A DNA stretch of 40,209 nucleotides, taken from Gammaproteobacteria bacterium. Lineage in GTDB: Bacteria > Pseudomonadota > Gammaproteobacteria > Steroidobacterales > Steroidobacteraceae. A program made the translations under genes and the position numbers. The stretch is from contig RGWK01000002.1 of the NCBI GenBank assembly GCA_010029775.1, forward strand, positions 1 to 40,209, read 5' to 3'. The notes under the pieces are model-generated. The model did not search any database and was not told the origin of the DNA. It saw nothing but the letters and a program-made list of their open reading frames with translations. Positions within the stretch are counted from its first letter, which is position 1; each line of letters opens with the position of its first letter. This document shows positions 29,908 through 39,511 of this stretch, piece by piece.

Positions 29908-30361
29908 CCCGCAGTACCGCGCCGGGTCTTCCACCACGAGTAGAGGATGCCCGCAGCCAGCAGGCCGGTCGTCACCGAGAGGCTCAAGCTCGCCGGCACC
30001 TTGCCATCGAACATCAAGTCGCCGAGAAAGATCTTCACGCCGATCAGCACGAGCACGAGGGCGAGCGCGTACTTGAGGTAGTGGAACCGGTGCACCATCG
30101 CCGCGAGTGCGAAATACAGCGCTCGCCGTGCAAGGTCTCCGTGACGCGCAAGCGGTTGCGCATGAACCTCAGCACAGGGTTGTTCGAGATGTCGGGCTTC
30201 TGGTCCATCATCACCAGCATCTTGATTCCGGTGGCGATCAAGAACACCGCGAAGTACGTGAAGATCATCGAAATGACGAACACGTTGTCGAGGGCGAGGG
30301 TTTTCTCAACGAGATATCCCGTCACGTAAAGCGTGACCGTCGTCCAGGCGCGATCCGCCAC
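29904..30361 (-). pseudogene. TerC/Alx-family membrane protein remnant
   Basis: Fragments TLYVTGYLVEKTLALDNVFVISMIFTYFAV, FLIATGIKMLVMMDQKPDISNNPVLRFMRNRLRVTETLHGER and (third frame) LYFALAAMVHRFHYLKYALALVLVLIGVKIF are collinear, but intervening segments are missing. Confidence 0.82.
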
Positions 30362-30386
30362 ACTCGCGGCGCCCGCGACCTGCGGT

Positions 30387-31406
30387 TCATCCAGGCTGCG
30401 CGAACATCAGCACGTAGCGCGTTCCGCGTCGCTCCCCGGTGCGCAGCAGCGCGCCAAGTGCAACCAGCTCCGCGAGATCGCGCCGCGCGGTCGCGGGCGA
30501 AGCGCCGGTGATGGTGCAGTACTTTCCAGCGGAAAGCCCGCCCTTGAACCCCTCAGGACCTTCGCGCATCAATCGCAACAAGGCTTTCTCTTGGCGTGCG
30601 TTGAGTTTTTCGCGCAGACGATCGAAAAGCCTTGCCTTGGCGATCAGGAACTCGAGCCAAGCCAGCGTGTGGGCTTGTGCCTCGATGACCCGGTCAGCGA
30701 ACCAATCGAGCCAGCCTGAGACCTCGAGCGAGGCGCTCGCGAGTTCCAACTCGCGGTAGTAACGGGACCGCTGCCGCAGTAACACGAGCGAGAGCGCCGT
30801 CAGCGTCGGCTGGCCGGCACTCTGCGCCAGCGCCTTTTCGGCGATGGCCCGGCCGATGCGCCCGTTGCCGTCTTCGAATGGATGGATGCTCTCGAAGTAC
30901 AAGTGCGCGAGCCCAGCACGGGTGAGCGCAGGGAGCGCTGCGGGCGCGTCCGGCGCCGTCGAATTGAACCATTCACAGAACCGGCGCATCTCGCTTGGCA
31001 CCCTTGCGGATGGCGGAGCCTCGGCCTGCATCAGCACGCCGTGCCAATCGAACAGGGTCGCCTCTTCCAGCGGCGCCGCAAAATTTCGGTAAACGCTCGA
31101 GAGCATTTCGGCGATGCCACGCTCCGCCGGCCCGACACGTCGGGTATCGGCCTGAAGTCCGAACTGGCGGCGCAACGAGGACTGCACGCTGTCGCGATCC
31201 AGCAGATCGCCCTCGATTTCTGAGGTCTTGAGGGCCTCGGTGCTAATCAGTTCGATGATGAGTTCAAACCGCTCATCGTCCGGCAGATGCCTCGTCGTGC
31301 CGACCACGACGCCGCTGTTCCGAAGGTACGCGGTTTCCCGGGCTGCCAGCGAGGCAGACTCGTAACGGAATTCGGGCCAAGCGGTGAACTGCCAATTCCA
31401 GCGCAT
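30387..31406 (-). CDS. Fic-domain AMPylase-like protein with C-terminal winged-helix-like region; probable internal in-frame loss near 31030
   Basis: Fic motif HPFEDGNGRIGR; EIEG inhibitory-type motif (KTSEIEGDLLD); C-terminal ITGASPATARRDLAELVALGALLRTGERRGTRY. Confidence 0.88.
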   Translation of the reverse strand: MRWNWQFTAWPEFRYESASLAARETAYLRNSGVVVGTTRHLPDDERFELIIELISTEALKTSEIEGDLLDRDSVQSSLRRQFGLQADTRRVGPAERGIAEMLSSVYRNFAAPLEEATLFDWHGVLMQAEAPPSARVPSEMRRFCEWFNSTAPDAPAALPALTRAGLAHLYFESIHPFEDGNGRIGRAIAEKALAQSAGQPTLTALSLVLLRQRSRYYRELELASASLEVSGWLDWFADRVIEAQAHTLAWLEFLIAKARLFDRLREKLNARQEKALLRLMREGPEGFKGGLSAGKYCTITGASPATARRDLAELVALGALLRTGERRGTRYVLMFAQPG

Positions 31407-31434
31407 GAGCGATACGCTAGCATCTTATCGCTCA
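31406..31434. promoter_or_regulatory. Inverted repeat at the fic start codon, putative operator
   Basis: TGAGCGATA (31406-31414), 11-nt spacer, TATCGCTCA (31426-31434); an additional direct GAGCGATA copy at 31452-31459. Confidence 0.5.
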
Positions 31435-31562
31435 CAAATCAGGCGATTTACGAGCGATATTAGGCCAATTAGCCGCCCCGCAGCGGCGAGCGCTCCACCC
31501 CAAATCACGGGAAAGGTGCTATTAATCAAGCCATAACCGCATCCGCCGGGGAGGCTTCGACG

Positions 31563-32030
31563 ATGGCTGCAATCAACGTCAATGGCAAGGCTCTCGAGAC
31601 CGACGCCGCGCCCGACACACCGCTGCTGTGGGTTCTGCGGGACCACCTCGGCCTGACCGGCACCAAGTTCGGCTGCGGCGCCGCCCTCTGCGGCGCTTGC
31701 ACGGTGCACATCGACGGCGAGCCGGCGCGCTCCTGTCAGGTGGCGCTCGCCGATGTCGGCGCACGCAAGATCACAACCATCGAGGGCCTCTCCACCGACC
31801 GCTCGCATGTGGTGCAGAAAGCGTGGCTCGAACTCGACGTCCCGCAGTGCGGCTACTGCCAGTCGGGTCAGCTGATGTCGGCGGCAGCGCTGCTTGCACA
31901 AAACCCCTCGCCCACCGACGCAGACATCGATGCGGCCATGGCCGGCAACATCTGTCGTTGCGGCACATATGGCCGGATCCGCAAAGCCGTGCACCGCGCC
32001 GCAGAACTGCTCAAAAAGGAGAATGCGTGA
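31563..32030 (+). CDS. iorA: Isoquinoline 1-oxidoreductase-like alpha subunit (2x[2Fe-2S])
   Basis: Two cysteine clusters: [20 protein letters not shown] and CGYCQSGQ...[12 protein letters not shown]. Confidence 0.9.
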   Translation: MAAINVNGKALETDAAPDTPLLWVLRDHLGLTGTKFGCGAALCGACTVHIDGEPARSCQVALADVGARKITTIEGLSTDRSHVVQKAWLELDVPQCGYCQSGQLMSAAALLAQNPSPTDADIDAAMAGNICRCGTYGRIRKAVHRAAELLKKENA

Positions 32031-34174
32031 TGAACGCCGAAGCCCATTCCCTCACTCACAACACGCGTCGCGACTTTCTCAAACTCGGTGTTCTGGCCGG
32101 CGGCGGTCTCGTACTCGGCATCGGACTCGTTGGTTGCAGCAAACCCGCCGCCCTCGGCGCCGGCGGGCAGCCGGTCGCATGGCTGCGCATCGCGGGCGAT
32201 AACAGCATCACCGTGCTCGTCGATAAATCCGAGATGGGCCAAGGCGTCTACACCGCACTGACGCAACTGCTTGCGGAAGAACTCGGCGTTACCCTCGAGG
32301 CCATTCGTGTTGAGGCCGCTCCCGTAGGCGCCGTCTACACGAACAATCTGCTCGGCGCGCAGATCACCGGGGGCAGCACCAGCGTGCGTGACGGCTGGGA
32401 GAAGCTTCGCAAGGCGGGCGCCCAGGCGCGGAGCATGCTGATCCAAGCGGCTGCCACGCAGTGGGGCGTAGCACCCGACACGCTCAAGGTGGATGCCGGT
32501 TCGGTAGTAAATGGCCGCAAGCGTCTCACCTTCGGCGAACTGGCCGAAGCGGCAGCCAAGCTTCCGGTACCTACGGAAGTGACGCTCAAGCCGGCCAAAG
32601 AATTCACGCTGGTGGGCAAGCCTGCCAAGCGCATCGATACCGCCAGCAAGCTCGATGGCAGCGCCATCTACGGCATCGACGTCAAGCTCCCCGGCATGCT
32701 GCACGGCGCGTTCGCGCAATGCCCGACGCTGGGTGGCAAGCTCGCAAGCTTCGATGCCACAGCAGCCAAGACCATGCCCGGCGTAAAGGACGTTGTCGGT
32801 ACCGACAACGGCGTCGTAGTCGTAGCGGATCATTACTGGCAAGCGCAGAAGGCGCTCGGCGCCGTAAACATCCAATGGAATGCAGGCAGCAACGCCGCGC
32901 TCGACAACGAAGCGATCCGGGCACGCCTCAAAAAAGCCTCTAGTCGCGCAGGCCGCGCGGCGCGCAATGACGGCAACGCCGCGGCAGCACTGAAAAGCGC
33001 TGCCAAAGTGGTCCGCGCCACCTACGAGTTGCCGATGCTGGCCCATGCCACGCTCGAGCCGCAGTGCTGCACGGCCGACGTGCGCGCCGACGCCGCTGAC
33101 GTCTACGCCCCCACTCAGACGCAAACCATCGCGCAAGCCACGGCGGCGGCCGTCGCGGGCCTCAAGCCCGAGCAGGTCAATATCCACACCACCATGCTCG
33201 GCGGAGGTTTTGGTCGCAGACTCGAGGTCGATTTCATCGCTGCCGCCATCGTCGCCTCCAAGGCCGTGGGCAAGCCCGTGAAGGTGATCTGGAGTCGCGA
33301 GCAGGACATGACTCACGACACCTATCGCCCGCCGGCCTTCGACACGGTGGCGGCGGGGTTCGATGCCACGGGCAAACTCACCGCCTGGAAACTCGATCTG
33401 ACTGGCCCTTCCATCACGGCGCGCATGTTCCCGCCGGTGGTGGCCACGGCCATCGACCCGTTCGCTATCGAAGCGGCCACCAACTATCCCTACGACGTGC
33501 CGAATGTCGCGGTGAACTACAACCGCGAAGAAGTCGGTGTCGATGTCGGCTACTGGCGCTCGGTCAGTCATGCACTCAATTGCTTCGTGGCCGAGTGTTT
33601 CATGGACGAGCTCGCCAGCGCAGCCGGCAAGGATCCGTATGAGTTTCGGGCTGCCCTGCTCGCCAAACAACCGCGCTTCAAGCGCGTGCTCGATGAAGCG
33701 GCGAGTCGCGCAGGTTGGGGCAAGGCGCCCGCCGGGCACCATCAGGGCATTGCGCTCATGGAAGGCTACGGCACGTACATGGCGCAAGTCGTGGAGATTT
33801 CCATGAAGGACGGTGCGCTTACCGTCCATCGCATCACCTGTGCCGTGGACTGCGGCCAGATGGTCAATCCCAACATCGTCGATCAACAAGTCGAGGGCAG
33901 CATCCTGTTCGGTCTGACCGCTGCACTGTGGGGCGACATCACGCTCGAGCGCGGCCAGGTGCAACAGCGCAACTTCGACACCTACCGGATGTTGCGTCTG
34001 CCCGAGGCTCCGCGCATCGATGTGCACCTGCTCGAGAGCAGCGAGGCACCGGGTGGTATCGGCGAACCCGGCACAGCAGTCGTCGGCCCGGCATTAGCGA
34101 ACGCTATCTTTGCCGCCACCGGCAAGCGACTGCGTTCGTTGCCCATCGCCAAGCAGGGCATCAAGACAGCCTGA
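32030..34174 (+). CDS. iorB: Isoquinoline 1-oxidoreductase-like beta subunit (molybdenum hydroxylase), Tat/lipoprotein signal
   Basis: TRRDFLKLGVLAGGG Tat motif with LVGCS lipobox; DKSEMGQGVYTALTQLLAEELG; TTMLGGGFGRRLE; GGIGEPGTAVVGPALANAIFAATG. ATG shares a base with the iorA TGA. Confidence 0.9.
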   Translation: MNAEAHSLTHNTRRDFLKLGVLAGGGLVLGIGLVGCSKPAALGAGGQPVAWLRIAGDNSITVLVDKSEMGQGVYTALTQLLAEELGVTLEAIRVEAAPVGAVYTNNLLGAQITGGSTSVRDGWEKLRKAGAQARSMLIQAAATQWGVAPDTLKVDAGSVVNGRKRLTFGELAEAAAKLPVPTEVTLKPAKEFTLVGKPAKRIDTASKLDGSAIYGIDVKLPGMLHGAFAQCPTLGGKLASFDATAAKTMPGVKDVVGTDNGVVVVADHYWQAQKALGAVNIQWNAGSNAALDNEAIRARLKKASSRAGRAARNDGNAAAALKSAAKVVRATYELPMLAHATLEPQCCTADVRADAADVYAPTQTQTIAQATAAAVAGLKPEQVNIHTTMLGGGFGRRLEVDFIAAAIVASKAVGKPVKVIWSREQDMTHDTYRPPAFDTVAAGFDATGKLTAWKLDLTGPSITARMFPPVVATAIDPFAIEAATNYPYDVPNVAVNYNREEVGVDVGYWRSVSHALNCFVAECFMDELASAAGKDPYEFRAALLAKQPRFKRVLDEAASRAGWGKAPAGHHQGIALMEGYGTYMAQVVEISMKDGALTVHRITCAVDCGQMVNPNIVDQQVEGSILFGLTAALWGDITLERGQVQQRNFDTYRMLRLPEAPRIDVHLLESSEAPGGIGEPGTAVVGPALANAIFAATGKRLRSLPIAKQGIKTA

Positions 34175-34188
34175 GCGGAAGCGCCTGG

Positions 34189-34829
34189 TGCATCGAATCG
34201 CTACGCGATGGCGGTGGCTTGCGGTCGTCGCGCTGCTCGCGGGCTGCGCACACCCGTTGAGAGATCCGACTCCCGAGTTGCAGCAACTGACGCGAGCCAT
34301 GATCGGCGACTACCAATCGGCACCAAGCGATGGCGCCCGCGAAGGGCGCCCCATCCACCTGCGTATCCGTCGCGTCGAGAGCAACACGCCGAACACCGTG
34401 ACGCTGTACTCCGAAATGCGCCACGACGGACCCGAGGGAGAGCTGTATCGACAGCGTTTATACCTGTTCGACGTCGCTTCGCGCTCGCCGCTCACCATGC
34501 AAGCGCTGTCATTCACCGACGGTCAAGCCGCAACCGCGTTGGTCGCGGACCCTACGTTGCTGCGCAAGGGCGCTCTGGCCACGCGAGCATCAATGGAGCA
34601 AGGTTGCGAGACCCGGTGGCGCCGCACGGCAGAGGGCTTTCTCGGCGTCATCGACCCCGCCACGTGTGTCATCACCGGCAAGCGCGGGGATCAACGCCGC
34701 ATCGAGGGACGTACACTGTTCAACGAGCGCGGCGTGGGTCAACTCGAACGGGGTTACGATCTGGGCGGCACCCTGCTCTTCGGCAATCCGACCGGCGAGC
34801 TGTATTTTTGGCCGCGCGTCTCGCGCTAA
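34189..34829 (+). CDS. CpcT/CpeT-family lipoprotein
   Basis: Probable GTG start; LLAGCAHP lipobox; YRQRLYLFD, QGCETRWRRTAEGFLGVIDPATC, LERGYDLGGTLLFG...GELYFW. Confidence 0.75.
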
Positions 34830-34908
34830 CGATATACCCGTTTCACCGAGCACTCGCGTGCCGACATCGCCTCTGATGTGAGCACAACACAAACTCTCGT
34901 CCGCCAAC

Positions 34909-35310
34909 TCATCTGCGCCCGCCCCAGCGTCGCACAGCCAATCGTTGCATCGCGGGCCGCACGCGCAGAAACCCCCAGTACATTAGTTCGAGCAGCGTGG
35001 CGACGCCTAGCAGTGCACCAAGCCGTGCGAGCCAGCGCCAATACGGCAACCGTGCCCACAGTGCGAGGAAGGCACGCGCTCCGCTCTCGATGCGCCCGTC
35101 GGCATGCTGCACGTGAAAGCGCGCGAGCCACGCTTCGCGCGATTGCCCGGAGGGCACAGGCTGCGCAGGATCGCTGATGTCGACGAACTCCACCGGCGCC
35201 GTCGCGGGCAGGTCGCGATAGAGCGCGATCTCCCGTTGACACAATGGACAAGCGCCGTCATAAAACACCGCAAGTGAGGCGCAGCGCTCAGGCGTCACCG
35301 ATTCGTTCAT
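34909..35310 (-). CDS. DCC-family thiol-disulfide oxidoreductase-like protein (DUF393)
   Basis: VFYDGACPLCQREIALYR signature; downstream YWRWLARLGALL...LLELMYWGFLRVRP. Confidence 0.85.
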   Translation of the reverse strand: MNESVTPERCASLAVFYDGACPLCQREIALYRDLPATAPVEFVDISDPAQPVPSGQSREAWLARFHVQHADGRIESGARAFLALWARLPYWRWLARLGALLGVATLLELMYWGFLRVRPAMQRLAVRRWGGRR

Positions 35311-35326
35311 GGCCCTAGGATCGCAC

Positions 35327-36499
35327 ATGGAAAACATTGACCACCAGCGACGACTGGCGCTCGCCACCACCGCAGCGGCAGCCCTCGGCGGCGCGGCCGC
35401 TGTCAGCGGTGCTGCGACGCTCGGCGGTGGCGCTGCACCGGGCGAGACCGTAAACCCGAGTTCTGCCGCGCGTACCCCGCGCATGCAGGCCTACCAGATC
35501 GGCGCCCAGCAAGGCATTGGCTCGCTTGCACGGGTCGATCGGGTTGCCCCGACGCCTTCAGCGGGCGAGGTGGTTGTGGAAATGCGTGCCGCGGCACTCA
35601 ATCATCGTGACCTCGACATCCTCGCGGGCCGCTACGGGGGGCGCAAGCCGGCCGAGCGCATTCCGGTGGGTGATGGCGCCGGCGTTGTGGTGGAGGTCGG
35701 GCCGGGAGTCACGGGGGTGCGACGCGGCGAGCGCGTGACGGCACCACACTTCACGCTCTGGACGGATGGAGACTACGACCCCTCGATCTTCGCCGCCGAT
35801 GCGGGCAACACGCGCGATGGCTGGCTCGCAGAGCGCATCGTCCTGCCGGCGAATTCGCTCGTGCGCATTCCGGAGAATCTCTCCTTTGAGGCGGCTGCAG
35901 CACTCGGCGCCGCAGGCATCACGGCTTGGGCGGTGCTCGAGGCCTTAGGGCGCATCAAGGCGGGAGACACGGTGCTCACCTTGGGCACGGGCGGTGTGGC
36001 TGTGCTCGCGCTGCAAATCGCCAAGATGTGCGGTGCCCGGGTGGCCATCACCTCCTCAAGCGATGAGAAACTGGCACTCTGCCGCAAGCTCGGCGCCGAC
36101 ATTACCGTCAACTACCGCAGCCAACCTGCTTGGCACGAGGCTGTGCGAGCCGCCAATGGCGGGCGCGGCGTCGACATCGTGGTCGAAACCGTGGGTGCCT
36201 CGACGCTCTCGCAATCTTTGGCCGCCTGCGCCCCAAATGCGAGGGTCGGGCTGCTCGGGGCTCTCGGCGGCCCCGCTCCGGCGCCGCCCAATCTTGGGCC
36301 GCTGATCCTTAATAACGTGGTGCTTAAAGGGATTACGTCCGGCAGTCGCCGCAACCTCGAGGATCTGTTACGCGCCAGCGCCGCGAACAGACTCGCGCCG
36401 CACATCGATCGCAGCTTCGCGTTCGATGAGGCGGCGCAAGCCCTGGCTTATCTCGCAAGCGGAGAGCACGTCGGCAAGATTGTGATCCGCCGCGGCTGA
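35327..36499 (+). CDS. MDR-superfamily zinc-type alcohol dehydrogenase/quinone oxidoreductase with N-terminal signal-like sequence
   Basis: AALNHRDLDILAGRYGG, PVGDGAGVVVEVGPGVTGVRRGERV, TLGTGGVAVLALQIAKMCGARV; N-terminus DHQRRLALATTAAAALGGAAAVSG. Confidence 0.87.
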   Translation: MENIDHQRRLALATTAAAALGGAAAVSGAATLGGGAAPGETVNPSSAARTPRMQAYQIGAQQGIGSLARVDRVAPTPSAGEVVVEMRAAALNHRDLDILAGRYGGRKPAERIPVGDGAGVVVEVGPGVTGVRRGERVTAPHFTLWTDGDYDPSIFAADAGNTRDGWLAERIVLPANSLVRIPENLSFEAAAALGAAGITAWAVLEALGRIKAGDTVLTLGTGGVAVLALQIAKMCGARVAITSSSDEKLALCRKLGADITVNYRSQPAWHEAVRAANGGRGVDIVVETVGASTLSQSLAACAPNARVGLLGALGGPAPAPPNLGPLILNNVVLKGITSGSRRNLEDLLRASAANRLAPHIDRSFAFDEAAQALAYLASGEHVGKIVIRRG

Positions 36500-36506
36500 G
36501 CGTTGA

Positions 36507-36539
36507 CCACCGAGGCCGCTTCCGCTGCTGCCTCGGTGG
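36507..36539. terminator. Putative bidirectional terminator between convergent genes
   Basis: Perfect 10-bp inverted repeat CCACCGAGGC...GCCTCGGTGG with 13-nt loop, in the short gap between convergent stops at 36499 and 36553. Confidence 0.6.
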
Positions 36540-36552
36540 CGACGCCTTTGCT

Positions 36553-37413
36553 TTAGCGCGCTGCCTTCACGAAGCGCAGCGTCATGCGATCGGACTCGCC
36601 GATCGCATCGTACTTCGTGCGATCGAAGGTCGGATCCGGGGCCTTGCCCGAACCGTAGGGCACGGTGATGCGCGTCGGCGGCAGAGTCCAAACACCAAAC
36701 GGGTGATCCTTCGTATCTTTGACGTTGGCATTGAGCTCCGAGCGTGCCGCCAGCGTGAGGCCTGCTTTTTTCGCCGCATCGATGACGAACGCTTCGGTGA
36801 CGTAGCCGCTTGCCGCCTTCGGGTCCTGCGGGCCGGGATTGCCGCGATGCTGCTCGATGGCAAGTACGCCACCGGGCTTGAGCGACCGGGCAAGCTCGGC
36901 GAAGTAGCGATCCGTCAGACCTTCGACGCGCATCCAGCCGTGAATCGCCCGTGAGACGAGAATGAAGTCATAGCTCCCTTCGGCAAGCGGCGCCGCCGTC
37001 GCGCTCCAGTTCACGAGATCCACTTTGCCGTAGATCTTCTCGTCGGCGTAACGGGCTGCGAAATCCGCGCGCGATTTGCGCGCAGCATCGGAGAGGGACG
37101 GGTTGCCGAGATCCGCAGCCGTCGCGGCGTAACGGCCGTTGGTGCGTGCCGCATACGGCGCGAGGATACGAGTCCACCAACCACCGCCGGGCTGCACCTC
37201 GAGGATGCTGGCGCCGGGCTTCAAGCCCCAGAACTGCAGGTTCTCGATGGGTTTGCGCGCCGCATCGCGGGATTTATCCTCGGCTGAGCGCCACTCTCCC
37301 GCGACCACCTCCTGCAAGACCTTGTCGGTCGCTGCGCCAAGCGCCGCCCCAGCGGGCATGAGCGCAAGACACAGGGACGCCAAAAACCACGTTCTCAATC
37401 CTTGAATATTCAT
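36553..37413 (-). CDS. Exported class I SAM-dependent methyltransferase-like protein
   Basis: Signal peptide MNIQGLRTWFLASLCLALMPAGAALGA; ASILEVQPGGGWWTRIL, YDFILVSRAIHGW, SLKPGGVLAIEQHRG. Confidence 0.82.
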   Translation of the reverse strand: MNIQGLRTWFLASLCLALMPAGAALGAATDKVLQEVVAGEWRSAEDKSRDAARKPIENLQFWGLKPGASILEVQPGGGWWTRILAPYAARTNGRYAATAADLGNPSLSDAARKSRADFAARYADEKIYGKVDLVNWSATAAPLAEGSYDFILVSRAIHGWMRVEGLTDRYFAELARSLKPGGVLAIEQHRGNPGPQDPKAASGYVTEAFVIDAAKKAGLTLAARSELNANVKDTKDHPFGVWTLPPTRITVPYGSGKAPDPTFDRTKYDAIGESDRMTLRFVKAAR

Positions 37414-37472
37414 TGATGCGCCTCTTCGGTTAACCCGGTACCCAGAAACGGGCCCGGGTGAGTTGCAATATT

Positions 37473-38846
37473 TTACCGTCGACGCGCTATCAATACATAA
37501 GCCCCCAGCGCGACGACGATCGAAACGGCGCTCGTCCAGAACTGGGACTGCAACGCGGGGGTGAGTGCCATGGCCAGCAGCACCGCCAAGATGGCGCCGA
37601 TGGTCAGGTAACTCAGCCACGGAAAGAGCCACATCGGCATCGCCACCGGCCGGTTGGCCTCGATCGCTTGTCGGCGCAGGCGCACGTGCGCGATCGCCAT
37701 AGTGAGGTAGATGACGAGGATCAACGCCCCCGAGGCGTTGACGAGAAACGCGAACAGACCATCCGGTGAATAGGCCTGCGCCACGACGCCGAGCACGCCC
37801 GCCACGCTGCCGAGCATCACCGAGCGCGACGGCACACGCCGCGCATTGACCTTGACGAGCCAGCGCGGCGCATCGCCTTTCTCGGCGAGCACGAAGAGCA
37901 CGCGCGAGCAGATGTAGTAGCAGGAATTGAGGCAGGAGAGCACTGCGGTCAGGATCACCACGCTCATGATGGTGCTCGCATACGGGATCTGCATCGCATC
38001 GAGCGCTGCAGTAAATGGCGACTCGCCAGGTACGATGCTGTTCCAGGGCACTACCGCGACGATCATGATGAGCGAGCCCACATAGAAGAGCATGATGCGA
38101 CCGATGATCGAAGAGGTCATGCGCGCGACGGACTTTGCGGGCTCGGTGGACTCGGCCGCCGCAATGGTCACCACTTCCGTGCCCATCATCGAGAAGATCA
38201 CCGTGGTGACGGTCGCAACGATCACGAGCGTACCGTTCGGCGCGAAGCCCCCGTGGGCAGTGAGGTTGGCAAGCCCTGGTGAGGATTCGCCATAGAGCCC
38301 CGCGATGTGAGCCAGCGCCACCAGAATGAACGCGATGATGGCGCTTACCTTGATCGACGAGAACCAGAACTCGAACTCGCCGAACGAGCGCGCGGATGTG
38401 AGGTTCACGAGCGTCATGGCCACCATCAGTACGCAGCCGCTCTGCCAGGCCGGTATCGTCAGACCGAGTTCAGCGAGAATGTTCACCGCGGCAATCACCT
38501 CGATGGGGATCACCACAACCCAAAAGAACCAATACAACCAGCCCACGGAAAACCCGGCCCAGTTACCAAGCCCAAGCCGCGCAAACTCTGTGAAGGAGCG
38601 TACCTCGGGATTCGCCACGGCCATCTCGCCGAGCATACGCATGACCATCAGCACCAGCAGTCCGGTCAACAGGTAGGTGATCACGACAGCCGGCCCGGTC
38701 ACCGCGATCGCCGCGCTGCTGCTGACGAACAGGCCGGCACCGATGATGCCGCCGATGGTAATCATGAACATGTGCCGAGGCCGCAGCGTGCGGCTCAAGG
38801 CGGTTTCGGTAGCAGGTACCGCAGCGGGGCTCGACATATGGGTCAC
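37473..38846 (-). CDS. APC-family amino acid permease (GABA/aromatic/AnsP-like)
   Basis: LRPRHMFMITIGGIIGAGLFVSSSAAI; about 12 TM segments; FSMMGTEVVTIAAAES. Confidence 0.92.
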   Translation of the reverse strand: MTHMSSPAAVPATETALSRTLRPRHMFMITIGGIIGAGLFVSSSAAIAVTGPAVVITYLLTGLLVLMVMRMLGEMAVANPEVRSFTEFARLGLGNWAGFSVGWLYWFFWVVVIPIEVIAAVNILAELGLTIPAWQSGCVLMVAMTLVNLTSARSFGEFEFWFSSIKVSAIIAFILVALAHIAGLYGESSPGLANLTAHGGFAPNGTLVIVATVTTVIFSMMGTEVVTIAAAESTEPAKSVARMTSSIIGRIMLFYVGSLIMIVAVVPWNSIVPGESPFTAALDAMQIPYASTIMSVVILTAVLSCLNSCYYICSRVLFVLAEKGDAPRWLVKVNARRVPSRSVMLGSVAGVLGVVAQAYSPDGLFAFLVNASGALILVIYLTMAIAHVRLRRQAIEANRPVAMPMWLFPWLSYLTIGAILAVLLAMALTPALQSQFWTSAVSIVVALGAYVLIARRR

Positions 38847-38868
38847 TCCTTACAAACGCTGCCCGGGG

Positions 38869-39450
38869 TCAGTTCGCCGCGTCCCAGATGGAGTCGGGGA
38901 TGGCGTCGCTGCAGGGATTCGCCGAGGACACGGCAATCTGCCGCAGCGAACGCGCCGACTGCATCACCTGCGAATCGCCGCCGCCTTGGGCTCGCGCGAG
39001 CGCAGCAAAGCCGCAGAAACTCCACGCCTGAGCATTGTCGGGATCGGACTGCACTCGGGCGAGGTATTGCTGTGCGACGCCCAGCATCCGCTCTGCCTCA
39101 TCCTCGTCTACCGGCTCGGCGGCATCGGCAGAGCCCACCCTGCGCAATTCCGTGCCGTTCTCGCGCGGCGCACCCGGCTTGTTGGCGATGAGCGTATCGC
39201 CATCGCCGACTTCCATGGTGTAACTGATGCCGTTCACCGGGTTCGTGAACAGATAGGTTCCATCACCTTGCCGCGTGTACACCGAGCGCTTGCCGTTCGC
39301 AGGCTCATACACCTCAAGGCTGTCGCCCTCGAACGTGACCTCGATGGTGTACCCCATTCCAGTGGTGTACGTGCCATTGGACTGCGCGCGCGCCGGCACA
39401 GCAACGAGGGTCAGGGCGGCGAGCAGTACTGCGATTCGGACTGACGTCAT
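38869..39450 (-). CDS. Exported hypothetical protein
   Basis: Signal peptide MTSVRIAVLLAALTLVAVPARAQ; no family recognised with confidence. Confidence 0.6.
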   Translation of the reverse strand: MTSVRIAVLLAALTLVAVPARAQSNGTYTTGMGYTIEVTFEGDSLEVYEPANGKRSVYTRQGDGTYLFTNPVNGISYTMEVGDGDTLIANKPGAPRENGTELRRVGSADAAEPVDEDEAERMLGVAQQYLARVQSDPDNAQAWSFCGFAALARAQGGGDSQVMQSARSLRQIAVSSANPCSDAIPDSIWDAAN

Positions 39451-39511
39451 GGTGGGAATCCTTGGAACGACTGACCGCAACGATAGCACCGACCGCCGTA
39501 GACGAGGACCC

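Noticed and set aside
31628-32030. 5' extension of the ORF 31628-34174
   Set aside because: Overlaps iorA out of frame; the real iorB start is ATG 32030 with the Tat signal.
31868-34027. 719-aa minus-strand ORF
   Set aside because: Antisense shadow of iorB with His/Arg-rich composition and no family motifs.
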